Positions 43,432-51,627 of a stretch of DNA of 64,000 bases are shown here, piece after piece. The notes beneath the pieces were generated by a model. The model ran no database searches and was not told the DNA's origin. It saw only the letters and a list, made by a program, of their open reading frames with translations. A program made the translations under genes and the position numbers. Source of the stretch: SHXO01 sp964523885 (GTDB taxonomy: Bacteria > Pseudomonadota > Gammaproteobacteria > Burkholderiales > SHXO01). How positions within the stretch are numbered: position 1 is the first letter of the stretch; each line of letters begins with the position of its first letter. Location of the stretch: positions 124,001-188,000 of the forward strand of contig CAZFYX010000039.1 of the NCBI GenBank assembly GCA_964523885.1, read 5' to 3'.

Positions 43432-45282
43432 TTGAACCCGACAGACATCGGCAATCCGAACTACTTCCACAAGGTAGTCGATTGCCAGTGGGCATGCCCC
43501 GCCCACACCCCCGTGCCCGAATATATCCGGTTGATTGCACAGGGCCGCTACGGCGATGCCTACCTGGTCAACTGGAAATCCAACGTCTTCCCCGGCATTC
43601 TCGGCCGGACCTGCGACCGCCCCTGTGAGCCGGCCTGCCGGCGCGGGCGGGTCGAGGAAGGCAACGGTGAGAAGCCCGAACCGGTGGCCATCTGCCGGCT
43701 CAAGCGGGTGGCGGCCGACTACAAGGACGACATCCGTGCCCGCCTCCCCGGCCGGGCGGCGCAGGCCAACGGCAAGCGCATCGCGCTGGTCGGCGCCGGC
43801 CCCGCGTCCCTGACCGTCGCCCGCGACCTCGCCCCGCTGGGCTACCAGGTGGTCCTGTTCGATGGCGAGGCCAGGGCGGGCGGCATGATCCGCACGCAGA
43901 TCCCGCGCTTCCGCCTGCCCGAGTCGGTGATCGACGAGGAGACCGGCTATGTCCTCGACCTGGGCGTGGACTGGCGCCCGGGGCAACGGGTGGACAGCCT
44001 GAAGGGCCTGCTCGACCAGGGCTACGACGCGATCTTCGCCGGGACCGGCGCCCCGCGTGGCCGCGACCTCGACATCCCCGGCCGCAAGGAAGCTGCAGCC
44101 AACATCCACATCGGCATCGACTGGCTCGCCAGCGTGTCCTTCGGCCACATCGACCGGATCGGCAGGCGCGTGGTCGTCCTCGGCGGAGGCAACACCGCGA
44201 TGGACTGCTGCCGCTCCTCGCGCCGCCTGGGTGGCGAGGACGTGAAGGTGGTGGTGCGCTCCGGCTTCGAGGAGATGAAGGCCTCGCCCTGGGAGAAGGA
44301 GGACGCGATGCACGAAGGCATCCCGATCCTCAACTACATGGTGCCCAAGGCATTCACGCACGAGGACGGGCGCCTGACGGGCATCGTCTTCGAGAAGGTT
44401 GCAGCGAGATACGACGAGCGCGGCCGGCGCCAGCTGCTGCCCACGGGCGAGCCCGACGTCCACATCGAGTGCGACGACGTGCTGGTGGCGATCGGCCAGG
44501 AGAACGCCTTCCCCTGGATCGAGCGCGACATCGGTGTCGCGTTCGACCAGTGGGGCATGCCGGTGGTCGACCCGGTCACATTGCGCTCCACCCACCCGAA
44601 GGTCTTCTTCGGCGGCGATGCCGCCTTCGGGCCGAAGAACATCATCTGGGCAGTCGCCCACGGCCACGAGGCCGCGGTGTCGATCGACAAGCTGTGCCAC
44701 GGCGAGGATCCAGCGCGCCGGCCCGCACCGGGCGTGACGCTGATGTCGCAGAAGATGGGCATCCACGAGTGGAGCTACGACAACGCCGTGTCCAACGACG
44801 CGCGCTACGCCGTGCCGCTCAAGGACACCAGGATCGCGCTGAAGGACATCAAGGTCGAGGTCGAGCTCGGCTTCGATCCCAGGCTCGCCTTCTCCGAAGC
44901 CCAGCGCTGCCTCAACTGCGACGTGCAGACGGTGTTCACGCCCAGACTGTGCATCGAGTGCGATGCCTGCGTGGACATCTGTCCGACCGATTGCATCAAC
45001 TTCACCGGGTACGGCGACGAGGCCGACCTGCGCGGCCGCCTGCGCGCGCCCGCGCCGGATGCCGGGCAGGCGCTGTACGTCTCGCCCGCGCTGCGCATCA
45101 CCGGTCACGTGATGGTGAAGGACGAGAACGTGTGCCTGCATTGCGGCCTGTGCGCCGAGCGCTGTCCCACCGGCGCCTGGGACATGCAGAAGTTCCTGCT
45201 GGAAATGACGCACGCCGGGCCGAAGTGCCGCGGCCGTCAGCGCGAGGTGGCCGCGCAGCCGCAGCCGACGACGAGCCGATGA
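43432..45282 (+). CDS. GltD-like NAD(P)H/FAD/4Fe-4S subunit of 2-oxoacid oxidoreductase (KorC type)
   Basis: 616 aa from a TTG at 43432 behind GAGGAGGAGG (43421-43430). The longer frame from 43360 has no ribosome site. N-terminal Fer4-like part: C-Q-W-A-C-P-A and C-D-R-P-C-E-P-A-C. FAD motif G-A-G-P-A-S near residue 122 and NAD(P) motif G-G-G-N-T-A-M-D near 262. C-terminal ferredoxin domain with C-I-E-C-D-A-C-V-D-I-C-P and C-L-H-C-G-L-C-A-E-R-C-P (two 4Fe-4S). It resembles glutamate synthase small subunit joined to a ferredoxin. With korA and korB it would pass electrons from 2-oxoacid oxidation to NAD(P)+. ATGA overlap with korA. Confidence 0.88.
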   Translation: MNPTDIGNPNYFHKVVDCQWACPAHTPVPEYIRLIAQGRYGDAYLVNWKSNVFPGILGRTCDRPCEPACRRGRVEEGNGEKPEPVAICRLKRVAADYKDDIRARLPGRAAQANGKRIALVGAGPASLTVARDLAPLGYQVVLFDGEARAGGMIRTQIPRFRLPESVIDEETGYVLDLGVDWRPGQRVDSLKGLLDQGYDAIFAGTGAPRGRDLDIPGRKEAAANIHIGIDWLASVSFGHIDRIGRRVVVLGGGNTAMDCCRSSRRLGGEDVKVVVRSGFEEMKASPWEKEDAMHEGIPILNYMVPKAFTHEDGRLTGIVFEKVAARYDERGRRQLLPTGEPDVHIECDDVLVAIGQENAFPWIERDIGVAFDQWGMPVVDPVTLRSTHPKVFFGGDAAFGPKNIIWAVAHGHEAAVSIDKLCHGEDPARRPAPGVTLMSQKMGIHEWSYDNAVSNDARYAVPLKDTRIALKDIKVEVELGFDPRLAFSEAQRCLNCDVQTVFTPRLCIECDACVDICPTDCINFTGYGDEADLRGRLRAPAPDAGQALYVSPALRITGHVMVKDENVCLHCGLCAERCPTGAWDMQKFLLEMTHAGPKCRGRQREVAAQPQPTTSR

Positions 45283-47132
45283 GCCCCATGCCGCAGCCCC
45301 AGACCATGCCGAAGACCAACGACTTCGTGATCAAGTTCGCGAACGTCAACGGCTCCGGCTCGGCGTCCGCCAACACGCTGTTCGCCAAGTCCATCATGCG
45401 CATGGGCGTGCCGGTGAGCCCGCGCAACATCTTCCCGTCCAACATCCAGGGCCTGCCGACCTGGTACGAGGTCCGCGTGTGCGAGGCGGGCTACCTCGGG
45501 CGCCGCGGCGGCGTGGACCTGATGGTGGCGATGAATCCGCAGACCTGGGACAAGGACCTGGCCGAGATCGAGCCCGGCGGCTACCTGTTCTACGACAGCA
45601 CCAAGCCGCTGCCGAAGTCGAAGTTCCGCGACGACGTCCACGTGATCGGCATGCCGCTCACCGAGCTGTGCAACCGCGAGTACACCGATGCGCGCGAGCG
45701 GCAGCTGTTCAAGAACATCATCTACGTCGGCGCCCTGTCCGGACTGCTGGGCATCGAGCTGGCCGAGGTCGAGAAGCTGATCGCCGAGCAGTACAAGGGC
45801 AAGGAGAAGCTGCTCGAGCCCAACGTGCGCGCCCTGCTCAAGGGTCGCGACTACGCCGCGACCCACCTGCCGCAGATCTCGCTGAAGGTGCAGCGCGCGG
45901 ACGCCGTGGGCGACCGCATCTTCCTCGAAGGCAACAGCGCAGCGGCGCTGGGCGCGCTGTACGGCGGCGCCACCGTGTGCGCGTGGTACCCGATCACGCC
46001 TTCCTCCTCGCTGGCCGAGGCGTTCGCCCGGCACTGCCGCAAGTTCCGCCACGACCCCGACAGCGGCAAGGCGCGCTACGCGATCCTGCAGGCGGAGGAC
46101 GAGCTCGCCTCGATCGGCATGGTGATCGGCGCCGGCTGGAACGGCGCGCGCGCCTTCACCTCCACCTCCGGCCCGGGCATCTCGCTCATGCAGGAGTTCA
46201 TCGGCCTGGCCTACTTCGCCGAGGTGCCCGCGGTCATCTTCAACGTGCAGCGCGGCGGCCCGTCGACCGGCATGCCCACCCGTACCCAGCAGGCCGACGT
46301 GCTCTCCTGCGCTTATGCCTCCCACGGCGACACCAAGCACGTGCTGCTGCTGCCCGAGGACCCGAAAGAGTGCTTCGAGATGGGAGCGACGGCTTTCGAC
46401 CTGGCCGAGCGCCTGCAGACGCCCGTATTCGTCATGCTCGACCTCGACATCGGCATGAACGAGCGCCTGTGCGCGCCGCTCGACTGGGACGACGCGCACC
46501 GCTACGACCGCGGCAAGGTCATGGGCTACCAGGACCTCGAGGCGGGCCGCGAGTTCGGCCGCTATCTGGACGTCGACGGCGACGGCATTCCCTACCGCAC
46601 CTACCCCGGCACCCATCCCTCGCGCGGCTCGTTCTTCACCCGCGGCACCACCAAGGACCGCTACGCGCGCTACAGCGAGGCGGGGCCGGACTACATGGAC
46701 AACATGCAGCGCCTGCTGCGCAAGTTCGAGACCGCGAAGGAGCTGGTGCCCGCGCCGCGCCTGCGCCCGGCGCGGCACGCCACCAGGGTCGGCGTGATCT
46801 ACTACGGCTCGACCAGCCCGGCCATGCAGGAGGCGCTCGACCGGCTCGACGAGCAGGGCCTGCACCTGGATGCGCTGCGCGTGCGCGCCTTTCCGTTCAG
46901 CGATGAGGTGAGCGAGTTCATCGCCGAGCACGACCAGGTGTTCGTGGTCGAGCAGAACCGCGACGCGCAACTGCGCATGCTGCTGGTGAACGAGTGCGTG
47001 GTCGATCCCGCCCGCCTGATCCCGATCCTGCACTACGACGGCACGCCGATCACGGCGCGCTTCATCGTGGGTGAGATCGCGGAGCAGATGAGCGCGATGA
47101 ATGTCGTTACATTGCGCACGGTGGCGCAATGA
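45279..47132 (+). CDS. korA: 2-oxoacid:acceptor oxidoreductase, fused gamma-alpha subunit (KorA type)
   Basis: 617 aa. Residues about 15-185 are the gamma domain (G-S-G-S-A-S-A-N-T, I-F-P-S-N-I-Q-G); residues 200-590 the alpha subunit with Y-P-I-T-P-S-S-S-L-A-E, a conserved G-G-P-S-T-G-M-P-T loop and the C-terminal V-V-E-Q-N-R. The order gamma-alpha matches two-subunit 2-oxoglutarate oxidoreductases. Together with KorB it decarboxylates a 2-oxoacid to acyl-CoA. Start at ATG 45279, overlapping the korC stop. Confidence 0.92.
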   Translation: MSPMPQPQTMPKTNDFVIKFANVNGSGSASANTLFAKSIMRMGVPVSPRNIFPSNIQGLPTWYEVRVCEAGYLGRRGGVDLMVAMNPQTWDKDLAEIEPGGYLFYDSTKPLPKSKFRDDVHVIGMPLTELCNREYTDARERQLFKNIIYVGALSGLLGIELAEVEKLIAEQYKGKEKLLEPNVRALLKGRDYAATHLPQISLKVQRADAVGDRIFLEGNSAAALGALYGGATVCAWYPITPSSSLAEAFARHCRKFRHDPDSGKARYAILQAEDELASIGMVIGAGWNGARAFTSTSGPGISLMQEFIGLAYFAEVPAVIFNVQRGGPSTGMPTRTQQADVLSCAYASHGDTKHVLLLPEDPKECFEMGATAFDLAERLQTPVFVMLDLDIGMNERLCAPLDWDDAHRYDRGKVMGYQDLEAGREFGRYLDVDGDGIPYRTYPGTHPSRGSFFTRGTTKDRYARYSEAGPDYMDNMQRLLRKFETAKELVPAPRLRPARHATRVGVIYYGSTSPAMQEALDRLDEQGLHLDALRVRAFPFSDEVSEFIAEHDQVFVVEQNRDAQLRMLLVNECVVDPARLIPILHYDGTPITARFIVGEIAEQMSAMNVVTLRTVAQ

Positions 47133-47138
47133 CACATC

Positions 47139-47231
47139 AGGCTCCAGGCCCTAGGCTCCAGACGCCAGGACCAAGGCGGGCGCGCAGCGTCCACGAAACC
47201 CCTGGCGTCTAGGGCCTAGAGCCTAGAGCCT
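47139..47231. repeat. 31-nt imperfect inverted repeat between korA and korB
   Basis: Arms 47139-47169 and 47201-47231 pair at 27 of 31 positions with a 31-nt GC-rich loop; each arm contains a short internal near-repeat (AGGCTC twice). The mismatches are C/T differences compatible with wobble. It occupies most of the 114-bp gap. Such stems often reduce downstream expression or mark a mobile REP-type element. Confidence 0.75.
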
Positions 47232-47246
47232 CACAGGAACGAGCGC

Positions 47247-48302
47247 ATGACCTACCTAGCCAAGCCGAAGCTCCACCACCCCAGCCTCGCGAAGAACAAG
47301 CTCGGCTACGTCCGCCGCGACTACGAAGGCGCGATCTCGACGCTGTGCGCCGGCTGCGGGCACGACTCGATCAGCGCCGCGATCATCCAGGCCTGCTTCG
47401 AGCTCGATCTGCCGCCGCACCGCATCGCCAAGCTCTCGGGCATCGGCTGCTCGTCCAAGACGCCCACCTACTTCCTGGGCAGCTCGCACGGCTTCAACAG
47501 CGTGCACGGACGCATGCCCTCGGTGCTCACCGGCGCCAACCTCGCCAACCGCGACCTGATCTACCTGGGCGTCTCAGGCGACGGCGACTCCGCCTCGATC
47601 GGGCTGGGCCAGTTCGCACACAGCCTGCGCCGCGGCGTGAACATGGTCTACGTGGTCGAGAACAACGGCGTGTACGGGCTGACCAAGGGCCAGTTCTCCG
47701 CCACCGCCGACAAGGGCTCGAAGAGCAAGAAGGGCGCGATCAACGCCGACTCACCCATCGACATGGTCAGCATGGCCCTGCAGCTGGGCGCAACCTTCGT
47801 GGCGCGCAGCTTCTCCGGCGACAAGTCCCAGCTCGTGCCGCTGCTCAAGGCGGCCATCCTGCATCGCGGTGCCGCGTTCCTCGACGTCATCAGCCCTTGC
47901 GTGGCATTCAACAACCACGCGGGCTCGACCCGCAGCTACGACTACGTGCGCGAGCACAACGAGGCGGTCAACCGCCTCGACGTCATCACCGGCGCGGACG
48001 AGATCACCGCCGACTACGAGGAAGGCAGCACGACCGAGGTCGTGCAGCACGACGGCAGCGTGCTGCGGCTGCGCAAGCTGTCCCCCGGCTACGACCCCAG
48101 CGACCGCATCGCCGCCATGAGCTACCTGCAGGAGCGCCAGGCGGCCGGCGAGGTGGTGACCGGCCTGCTGTATCTCGATGCGCATGCCGACGAGCTGCAC
48201 TCTCACCTGAATACGGTCGACACGCCGCTGAACCAGCTGGGCGAGCGTGAGCTCTGTCCCGGCGCGGCAGCGCTGCAGAAGTTCAACTCGTCGCTGCGCT
48301 GA
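47247..48302 (+). CDS. korB: 2-oxoacid:acceptor oxidoreductase, beta subunit (KorB type)
   Basis: 351 aa. Cluster-binding C-A-G-C-G-H near residue 32 and G-C-S-S near 70; ThDP motif G-D-G-D-S-A near 110 and E-N-N-G-V-Y-G near 138. The third subunit of the complex: binds ThDP and one 4Fe-4S. AGGAA before the ATG. Follows the hairpin; same strand as korC-korA. Confidence 0.93.
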   Translation: MTYLAKPKLHHPSLAKNKLGYVRRDYEGAISTLCAGCGHDSISAAIIQACFELDLPPHRIAKLSGIGCSSKTPTYFLGSSHGFNSVHGRMPSVLTGANLANRDLIYLGVSGDGDSASIGLGQFAHSLRRGVNMVYVVENNGVYGLTKGQFSATADKGSKSKKGAINADSPIDMVSMALQLGATFVARSFSGDKSQLVPLLKAAILHRGAAFLDVISPCVAFNNHAGSTRSYDYVREHNEAVNRLDVITGADEITADYEEGSTTEVVQHDGSVLRLRKLSPGYDPSDRIAAMSYLQERQAAGEVVTGLLYLDAHADELHSHLNTVDTPLNQLGERELCPGAAALQKFNSSLR

Positions 48303-48312
48303 AGCCTCGAGC

Positions 48313-48430
48313 AACCGCAGAGGCGCAGAGGCAGGGAGGGCCACAGCGGCAAGGCCCCGCCCGAATTGCCTGTCCCCGCAAGGTGTTCGCCGTTCTCCGT
48401 GCTACTCTGCGCCTCCGCGTCTCTGCGGTT
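48313..48430. repeat. Inverted repeat of AACCGCAGAG/AGGCGCAGAG units
   Basis: AACCGCAG-AGGCGCAGAG (48313-48330) faces CTCTGCGCCT...CTCTGCGGTT (48405-48430) with an 8-nt insertion in the right arm. It fills the 151-bp spacer between korB and the next gene. The AACCGCAGAGGCGCAGAG-type unit seems to be a dispersed element in many bacterial genomes. Confidence 0.6.
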
Positions 48431-48453
48431 GGCCTTGGGCTGTAGTCCTCGTC

Positions 48454-49029
48454 ATGAACACCACCCGCCCCGGCATCATCCTGATCGTCCTCGGGCTGCT
48501 GTTCGGGCCCGCCTACTACGCCTACTGGCAGTATCTCGGGGGCGAGGAGGTCGGCCGCTACGAGCTGCGCGAGCGCGGCGACCGCTGGACGCTGCCCGAC
48601 GGCAGCATTCAGCGCTTCGTCGGTCACTTCGCCTACCAGCCGCTGGTGCTCGAACTCACCCCCGAGCACAACGAAGTCCGCCTGCGCCTGAGCTTCCATG
48701 CCGCGGACGGTGCGCAGGGCGAGAACCGCTACCAGGCCACGGTGTTCGACGATGATTACCCGGTGCTGCAGCGGGACTTCGCGGTGGCGCTCACGTCCGG
48801 CGCGGCACGCACGGTGGACCTGTCCTCCTTCGCCGTGCGCCGGCCCAACCAGCACCTGCTGGTGATCGAGGAGCTCGGCAAGCCCGCCGCACAGGTCACG
48901 CACGTGACGATCACCGTGCTGCAAGGCGTCCAGCACCTGGACCGCCTGCTGCTGTGGTCGGGTGCGGCCATGCTGCTCACCGGAATCGGCCTGGTGGCCT
49001 GGCCGGCAGTGGCGCACCGGAGGCGATGA
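48454..49029 (+). CDS. Membrane protein of unknown function (two TM segments)
   Basis: 191 aa. Transmembrane helices at about 6-27 and 165-187 flank a soluble beta-rich domain (28-160), probably periplasmic, with W-T-L-P-D-G and a Y-Q-P-L-V-L-E-L-T-P region. No family recognised. Ends R-R-R. Alone, 151 bp after korB. Confidence 0.75.
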   Translation: MNTTRPGIILIVLGLLFGPAYYAYWQYLGGEEVGRYELRERGDRWTLPDGSIQRFVGHFAYQPLVLELTPEHNEVRLRLSFHAADGAQGENRYQATVFDDDYPVLQRDFAVALTSGAARTVDLSSFAVRRPNQHLLVIEELGKPAAQVTHVTITVLQGVQHLDRLLLWSGAAMLLTGIGLVAWPAVAHRRR

Positions 49030-49325
49030 ATCGGGGTACTGGCGGGAGGCCATCGCCCTGACCTGGCGACAGCTTCCGACCCGATGCTGCCGGTCGGGAT
49101 CGTCCGCCTTGGGGAATCCAAATCTGCCGTTGATCAGTGCCGCACGTGGCCCACGCACCATTGCATCTGGCTCGGTTCCCTCGGGTCACCCTAAGTTGTC
49201 GTCGAACTTGACACTCGATATGTACTTCATATCGTATCCTCCACACAGGCGCTTGTTTTCCTGCGCACTCTGATTGGCGGCACGTGTAATGCAGTACACC
49301 CGCAGACGTTGGGGAGGAGCCCTAG
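49030..49325. other. 296-bp spacer with promoter for the PEP-CTERM gene
   Basis: No gene seen. It marks a transition from GC-rich coding DNA to lower-GC DNA and contains the promoter at 49208-49235. Confidence 0.5.
49208..49235 (+). promoter_or_regulatory. Promoter TTGACA-16-TATCGT upstream of PEP-CTERM gene
   Basis: TTGACA at 49208-49213 and TATCGT at 49230-49235. Leader of about 85 nt with GGAGGAG before the ATG at 49326. Confidence 0.55.
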
Positions 49326-49967
49326 ATGGTCTCGCTGCTAACGAGGTACCGCCGGTCTGTCATAGGTGCCGCTGCTCTTCAACTACTGACCTTGACCCCG
49401 GCAGCGTTCGCTGACCCAGTCCTCGGCAGCCTCTGGTTTGAGTTTGCTTTTAGTACCGTAGGAAACCCGGCTACTGGATGTCATGACGGTGGGGACCCGA
49501 ACGGCCCCTATTGCCCGGGCAATCCATCGGGCGGAACAGTGGTGTACTTCTCGGATGCGGCGCCATTCACGTTCGACTTGGGGTCAGGGGGATCAATTAC
49601 GGTTACTGATCTGGCCACTGGCGGTGATCAGTTCGAGGTCTTTGACCGCGGTGTCAGCCTTGGCACGACATCAACGCCACTTGGCACACCTCACTTGCCC
49701 CGGTGTGGATTTGATCCGGTTGTTTGCGGCGAAACGCTCGGGATAAGCAGCGGAAAGTTCGGACTGGGACCGGGAGAGCATTCAATCGAGATTGTGCCGG
49801 TCCGTGCGAGGGATAGAGTGGATTGGGGCGACTATATCGTTCGCGGCCTAACTGTACCTGAGCCTGGATCCTTCTCGTTGCTGGTATTGATGTTGGCTCT
49901 CCTCGTGTTCTTTGCATTGGGTGCGCGAGTGCGGGCGCTGATTTCGCGCGTGCCCTCTTCGGGGTGA
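49326..49967 (+). CDS. PEP-CTERM sorting-signal protein
   Basis: 213 aa. Signal peptide residues 1-29 (ending A-A-F-A). The C-terminus reads V-P-E-P-G-S-F-S-L then a hydrophobic helix and R-V-R-A-L-I-S-R, the PEP-CTERM exosortase signal. Body (30-180) beta-rich with six cysteines in total. Codon use is markedly more AT-rich than the neighbours, a sign of transfer or of weak selection. No exosortase or other PEP-CTERM gene is in the window. Likely extracellular or surface-anchored during polysaccharide export; role unknown. Confidence 0.85.
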   Translation: MVSLLTRYRRSVIGAAALQLLTLTPAAFADPVLGSLWFEFAFSTVGNPATGCHDGGDPNGPYCPGNPSGGTVVYFSDAAPFTFDLGSGGSITVTDLATGGDQFEVFDRGVSLGTTSTPLGTPHLPRCGFDPVVCGETLGISSGKFGLGPGEHSIEIVPVRARDRVDWGDYIVRGLTVPEPGSFSLLVLMLALLVFFALGARVRALISRVPSSG

Positions 49968-50255
49968 TTGAAGGGTAGCGACCGGGCAGCGGCGGGCTTT
50001 GTGCAGACTTCGGCGGCATGCTCCACGCCCATGTGCACTACGCTCCACTGCCCTCAGAATGGCAGCTTACAGGCACCGAAATTTGCCGCCCCGAACACCG
50101 CACATTGGCCGATAGCCGCCGTCAACGACATTTGCCGTGAGAAGTGAGTAGCGGATGACGAGGGCTTACATCTCTGCAAGCCCTCGGAGAATGCCGAACC
50201 GGCCGCTACCGTAAACCTTTCGCTGTGCCGTTCCGGCTATACTCGGCCCGACACC

Positions 50256-50807
50256 ATGCGCTCGCTCCCCTTCCGGCCGGCCTGCCTGCTCGCCATCGCA
50301 CTCGCCGCACTGTCGGCCGTGCCGGGCGAGGCCGCCGTGCGGGCCTGCCCGCCCGGCGCACAGACACCGGAAGCCAGGGCCAGGGCCAGCTGCAACCGCA
50401 GGCCCCACCTCCCCGCACCGGGGAAGACGCGGGCGTCCGGGCGCCGCCTCGACCTCGCGGCCCTGGACTCGGATGTCCCGGTCACGCCGCACCTCAGTCC
50501 CGAGGAAGCCCAGGCCGCACTCGACCGCGAGCTGTCCTTGAAGGTGGGCAAGCACATGCGCGAGGAAGACTATCCCGACGAGGCCCGCCGCTGGCGCTGG
50601 ACTGGAACCGCGATGATCGAGGTGAGCCTGGATGCCGAAGGGCTCGTGCAGACGGTGAACCTGTCGCACAGCAGTGGCTTCCGCGTCCTCGATGCGCAGG
50701 CCGTCGAGATCGTGCGTCGTGTCCCCAGGCTGTACGTGCCGGCGCAACTGCGCGGGCGGCCGCAACGTGCCATCGTTCCCATCGGCTTCCAGATGACCGA
50801 CCTATGA
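50256..50807 (+). CDS. TonB C-terminal domain protein
   Basis: 183 aa. Signal peptide or anchor residues 1-27; Pro/Arg-rich linker with two cysteines; TonB-like C-terminal domain about 100-183: Y-P-D-E-A-R-R-W, T-A-M-I-E-V-S-L-D-A-E-G, S-S-G-F-R-V-L-D-A-Q-A-V. The typical proline-lysine spacer and a definite N-terminal membrane anchor are lacking, so it may be a periplasmic TonB-domain protein rather than a full energy transducer. Overlaps the next gene by 4 bp (ATGA). Confidence 0.78.
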   Translation: MRSLPFRPACLLAIALAALSAVPGEAAVRACPPGAQTPEARARASCNRRPHLPAPGKTRASGRRLDLAALDSDVPVTPHLSPEEAQAALDRELSLKVGKHMREEDYPDEARRWRWTGTAMIEVSLDAEGLVQTVNLSHSSGFRVLDAQAVEIVRRVPRLYVPAQLRGRPQRAIVPIGFQMTDL

Positions 50808-51115
50808 AGACTCTTACGACCTTGGCCCTGACCTTCCTGCTCGCCGTCTCCACGCCCCTCATGGCGCAACAGAAGCCCGAGCACAACGGCGAGTGCGCGC
50901 TGAGCGCTTCGCTCGGCAACAAGCTGCCCACCGACTGCTCGGTGGTGTGGATCTCGCCCAAGTCGCAAAAGCTGTACTGCTTCTCCAGCGAGAATGCGAA
51001 GAAGATCTTCCTGCAGCACGCTGCGGCCAATGAGCGCCTGGCGCAGGCGTTCTGGGAGGACCCGGCGTTCTGGGAGAAGCTCATCGAGGAGCGCGACGCA
51101 GGCAAGGAGAACTGA
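50804..51115 (+). CDS. Small exported protein with YHS-like motif
   Basis: 103 aa. Signal peptide residues 1-21 (ending S-T-P-L-M-A). The core C-A-L-S-A-S-L-G and D-C-S-V-V-W-I then L-Y-C-F-S-S-E-N-A-K-K-I-F resembles the YHS pattern in which a Cys and F-x-S-x-E precede a helix. Three cysteines could bind copper or another metal. Translationally coupled to the TonB-like gene and followed directly by a SnoaL-like gene. Confidence 0.65.
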   Translation: MKTLTTLALTFLLAVSTPLMAQQKPEHNGECALSASLGNKLPTDCSVVWISPKSQKLYCFSSENAKKIFLQHAAANERLAQAFWEDPAFWEKLIEERDAGKEN

Positions 51116-51559
51116 GTGGCGCACGTCGAACCGCCAGCGGTCCTGCTGCGCTACATCGAGGGCTTGAGGACGCATGACGTCGACCTCGTCGCCAGCACGG
51201 TGGCTGACGACCTGGTGTTCATCGCTGCCACGCGCCGGCTCGACAAGCCGACGTTCCTGTCGATGCTGCGGGCCCTGTACACCGGCTTCCCGGACTGGAG
51301 CTACGGCTACGACGGGGCCGAACTCGACGACGGCGTGTACGCGATCAAGTGGCGCCAGGGCGGCACTCACACCGGCACGTGGAACCTCGCCGGCATGGCG
51401 CCGATCCCGCCCACCGGCAAGCCGGTGCGCATTCCCGAGCACTACTTCTTCTATCGCATCCGCGACGGCAAGCTGGTCGAGATCCGGCCCGATCCGGTGC
51501 CTGGCGGCGCACCGCGCGGGATACTGGAGCAGATCGGCGTCGCCGCCCCACCCCTCTGA
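51116..51559 (+). CDS. SnoaL/NTF2-like protein
   Basis: 147 aa from a GTG that begins at the base after the previous stop. Helix L-L-R-Y-I-E-G-L-R-T-H-D-V-D-L-V and barrel strands with F-P-D-W-S-Y-G, W-R-Q-G-G-T-H-T-G-T-W and a C-terminal F-Y-R-I-R-D-G-K-L-V-E-I-R-P-D, the classic SnoaL polyketide-cyclase-like pattern. May be an isomerase or hydrolase, or simply a binding domain. Cytoplasmic. Confidence 0.85.
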   Translation: MAHVEPPAVLLRYIEGLRTHDVDLVASTVADDLVFIAATRRLDKPTFLSMLRALYTGFPDWSYGYDGAELDDGVYAIKWRQGGTHTGTWNLAGMAPIPPTGKPVRIPEHYFFYRIRDGKLVEIRPDPVPGGAPRGILEQIGVAAPPL

Positions 51560-51615
51560 CCTTCGGGCGGCGGGTTGACCCGCAGCCGGAACAGCCCGCC
51601 ACATGGCGGCGCAGA

Positions 51616-51621
51616 TACAAT
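51616..51621 (+). promoter_or_regulatory. Putative -10 (TACAAT) of GNAT gene, leaderless
   Basis: TACAAT ends 6 nt before the ATG at 51628 and no Shine-Dalgarno sequence is found. The -35 is poor. Confidence 0.4.
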
Positions 51622-51627
51622 CCAGTC

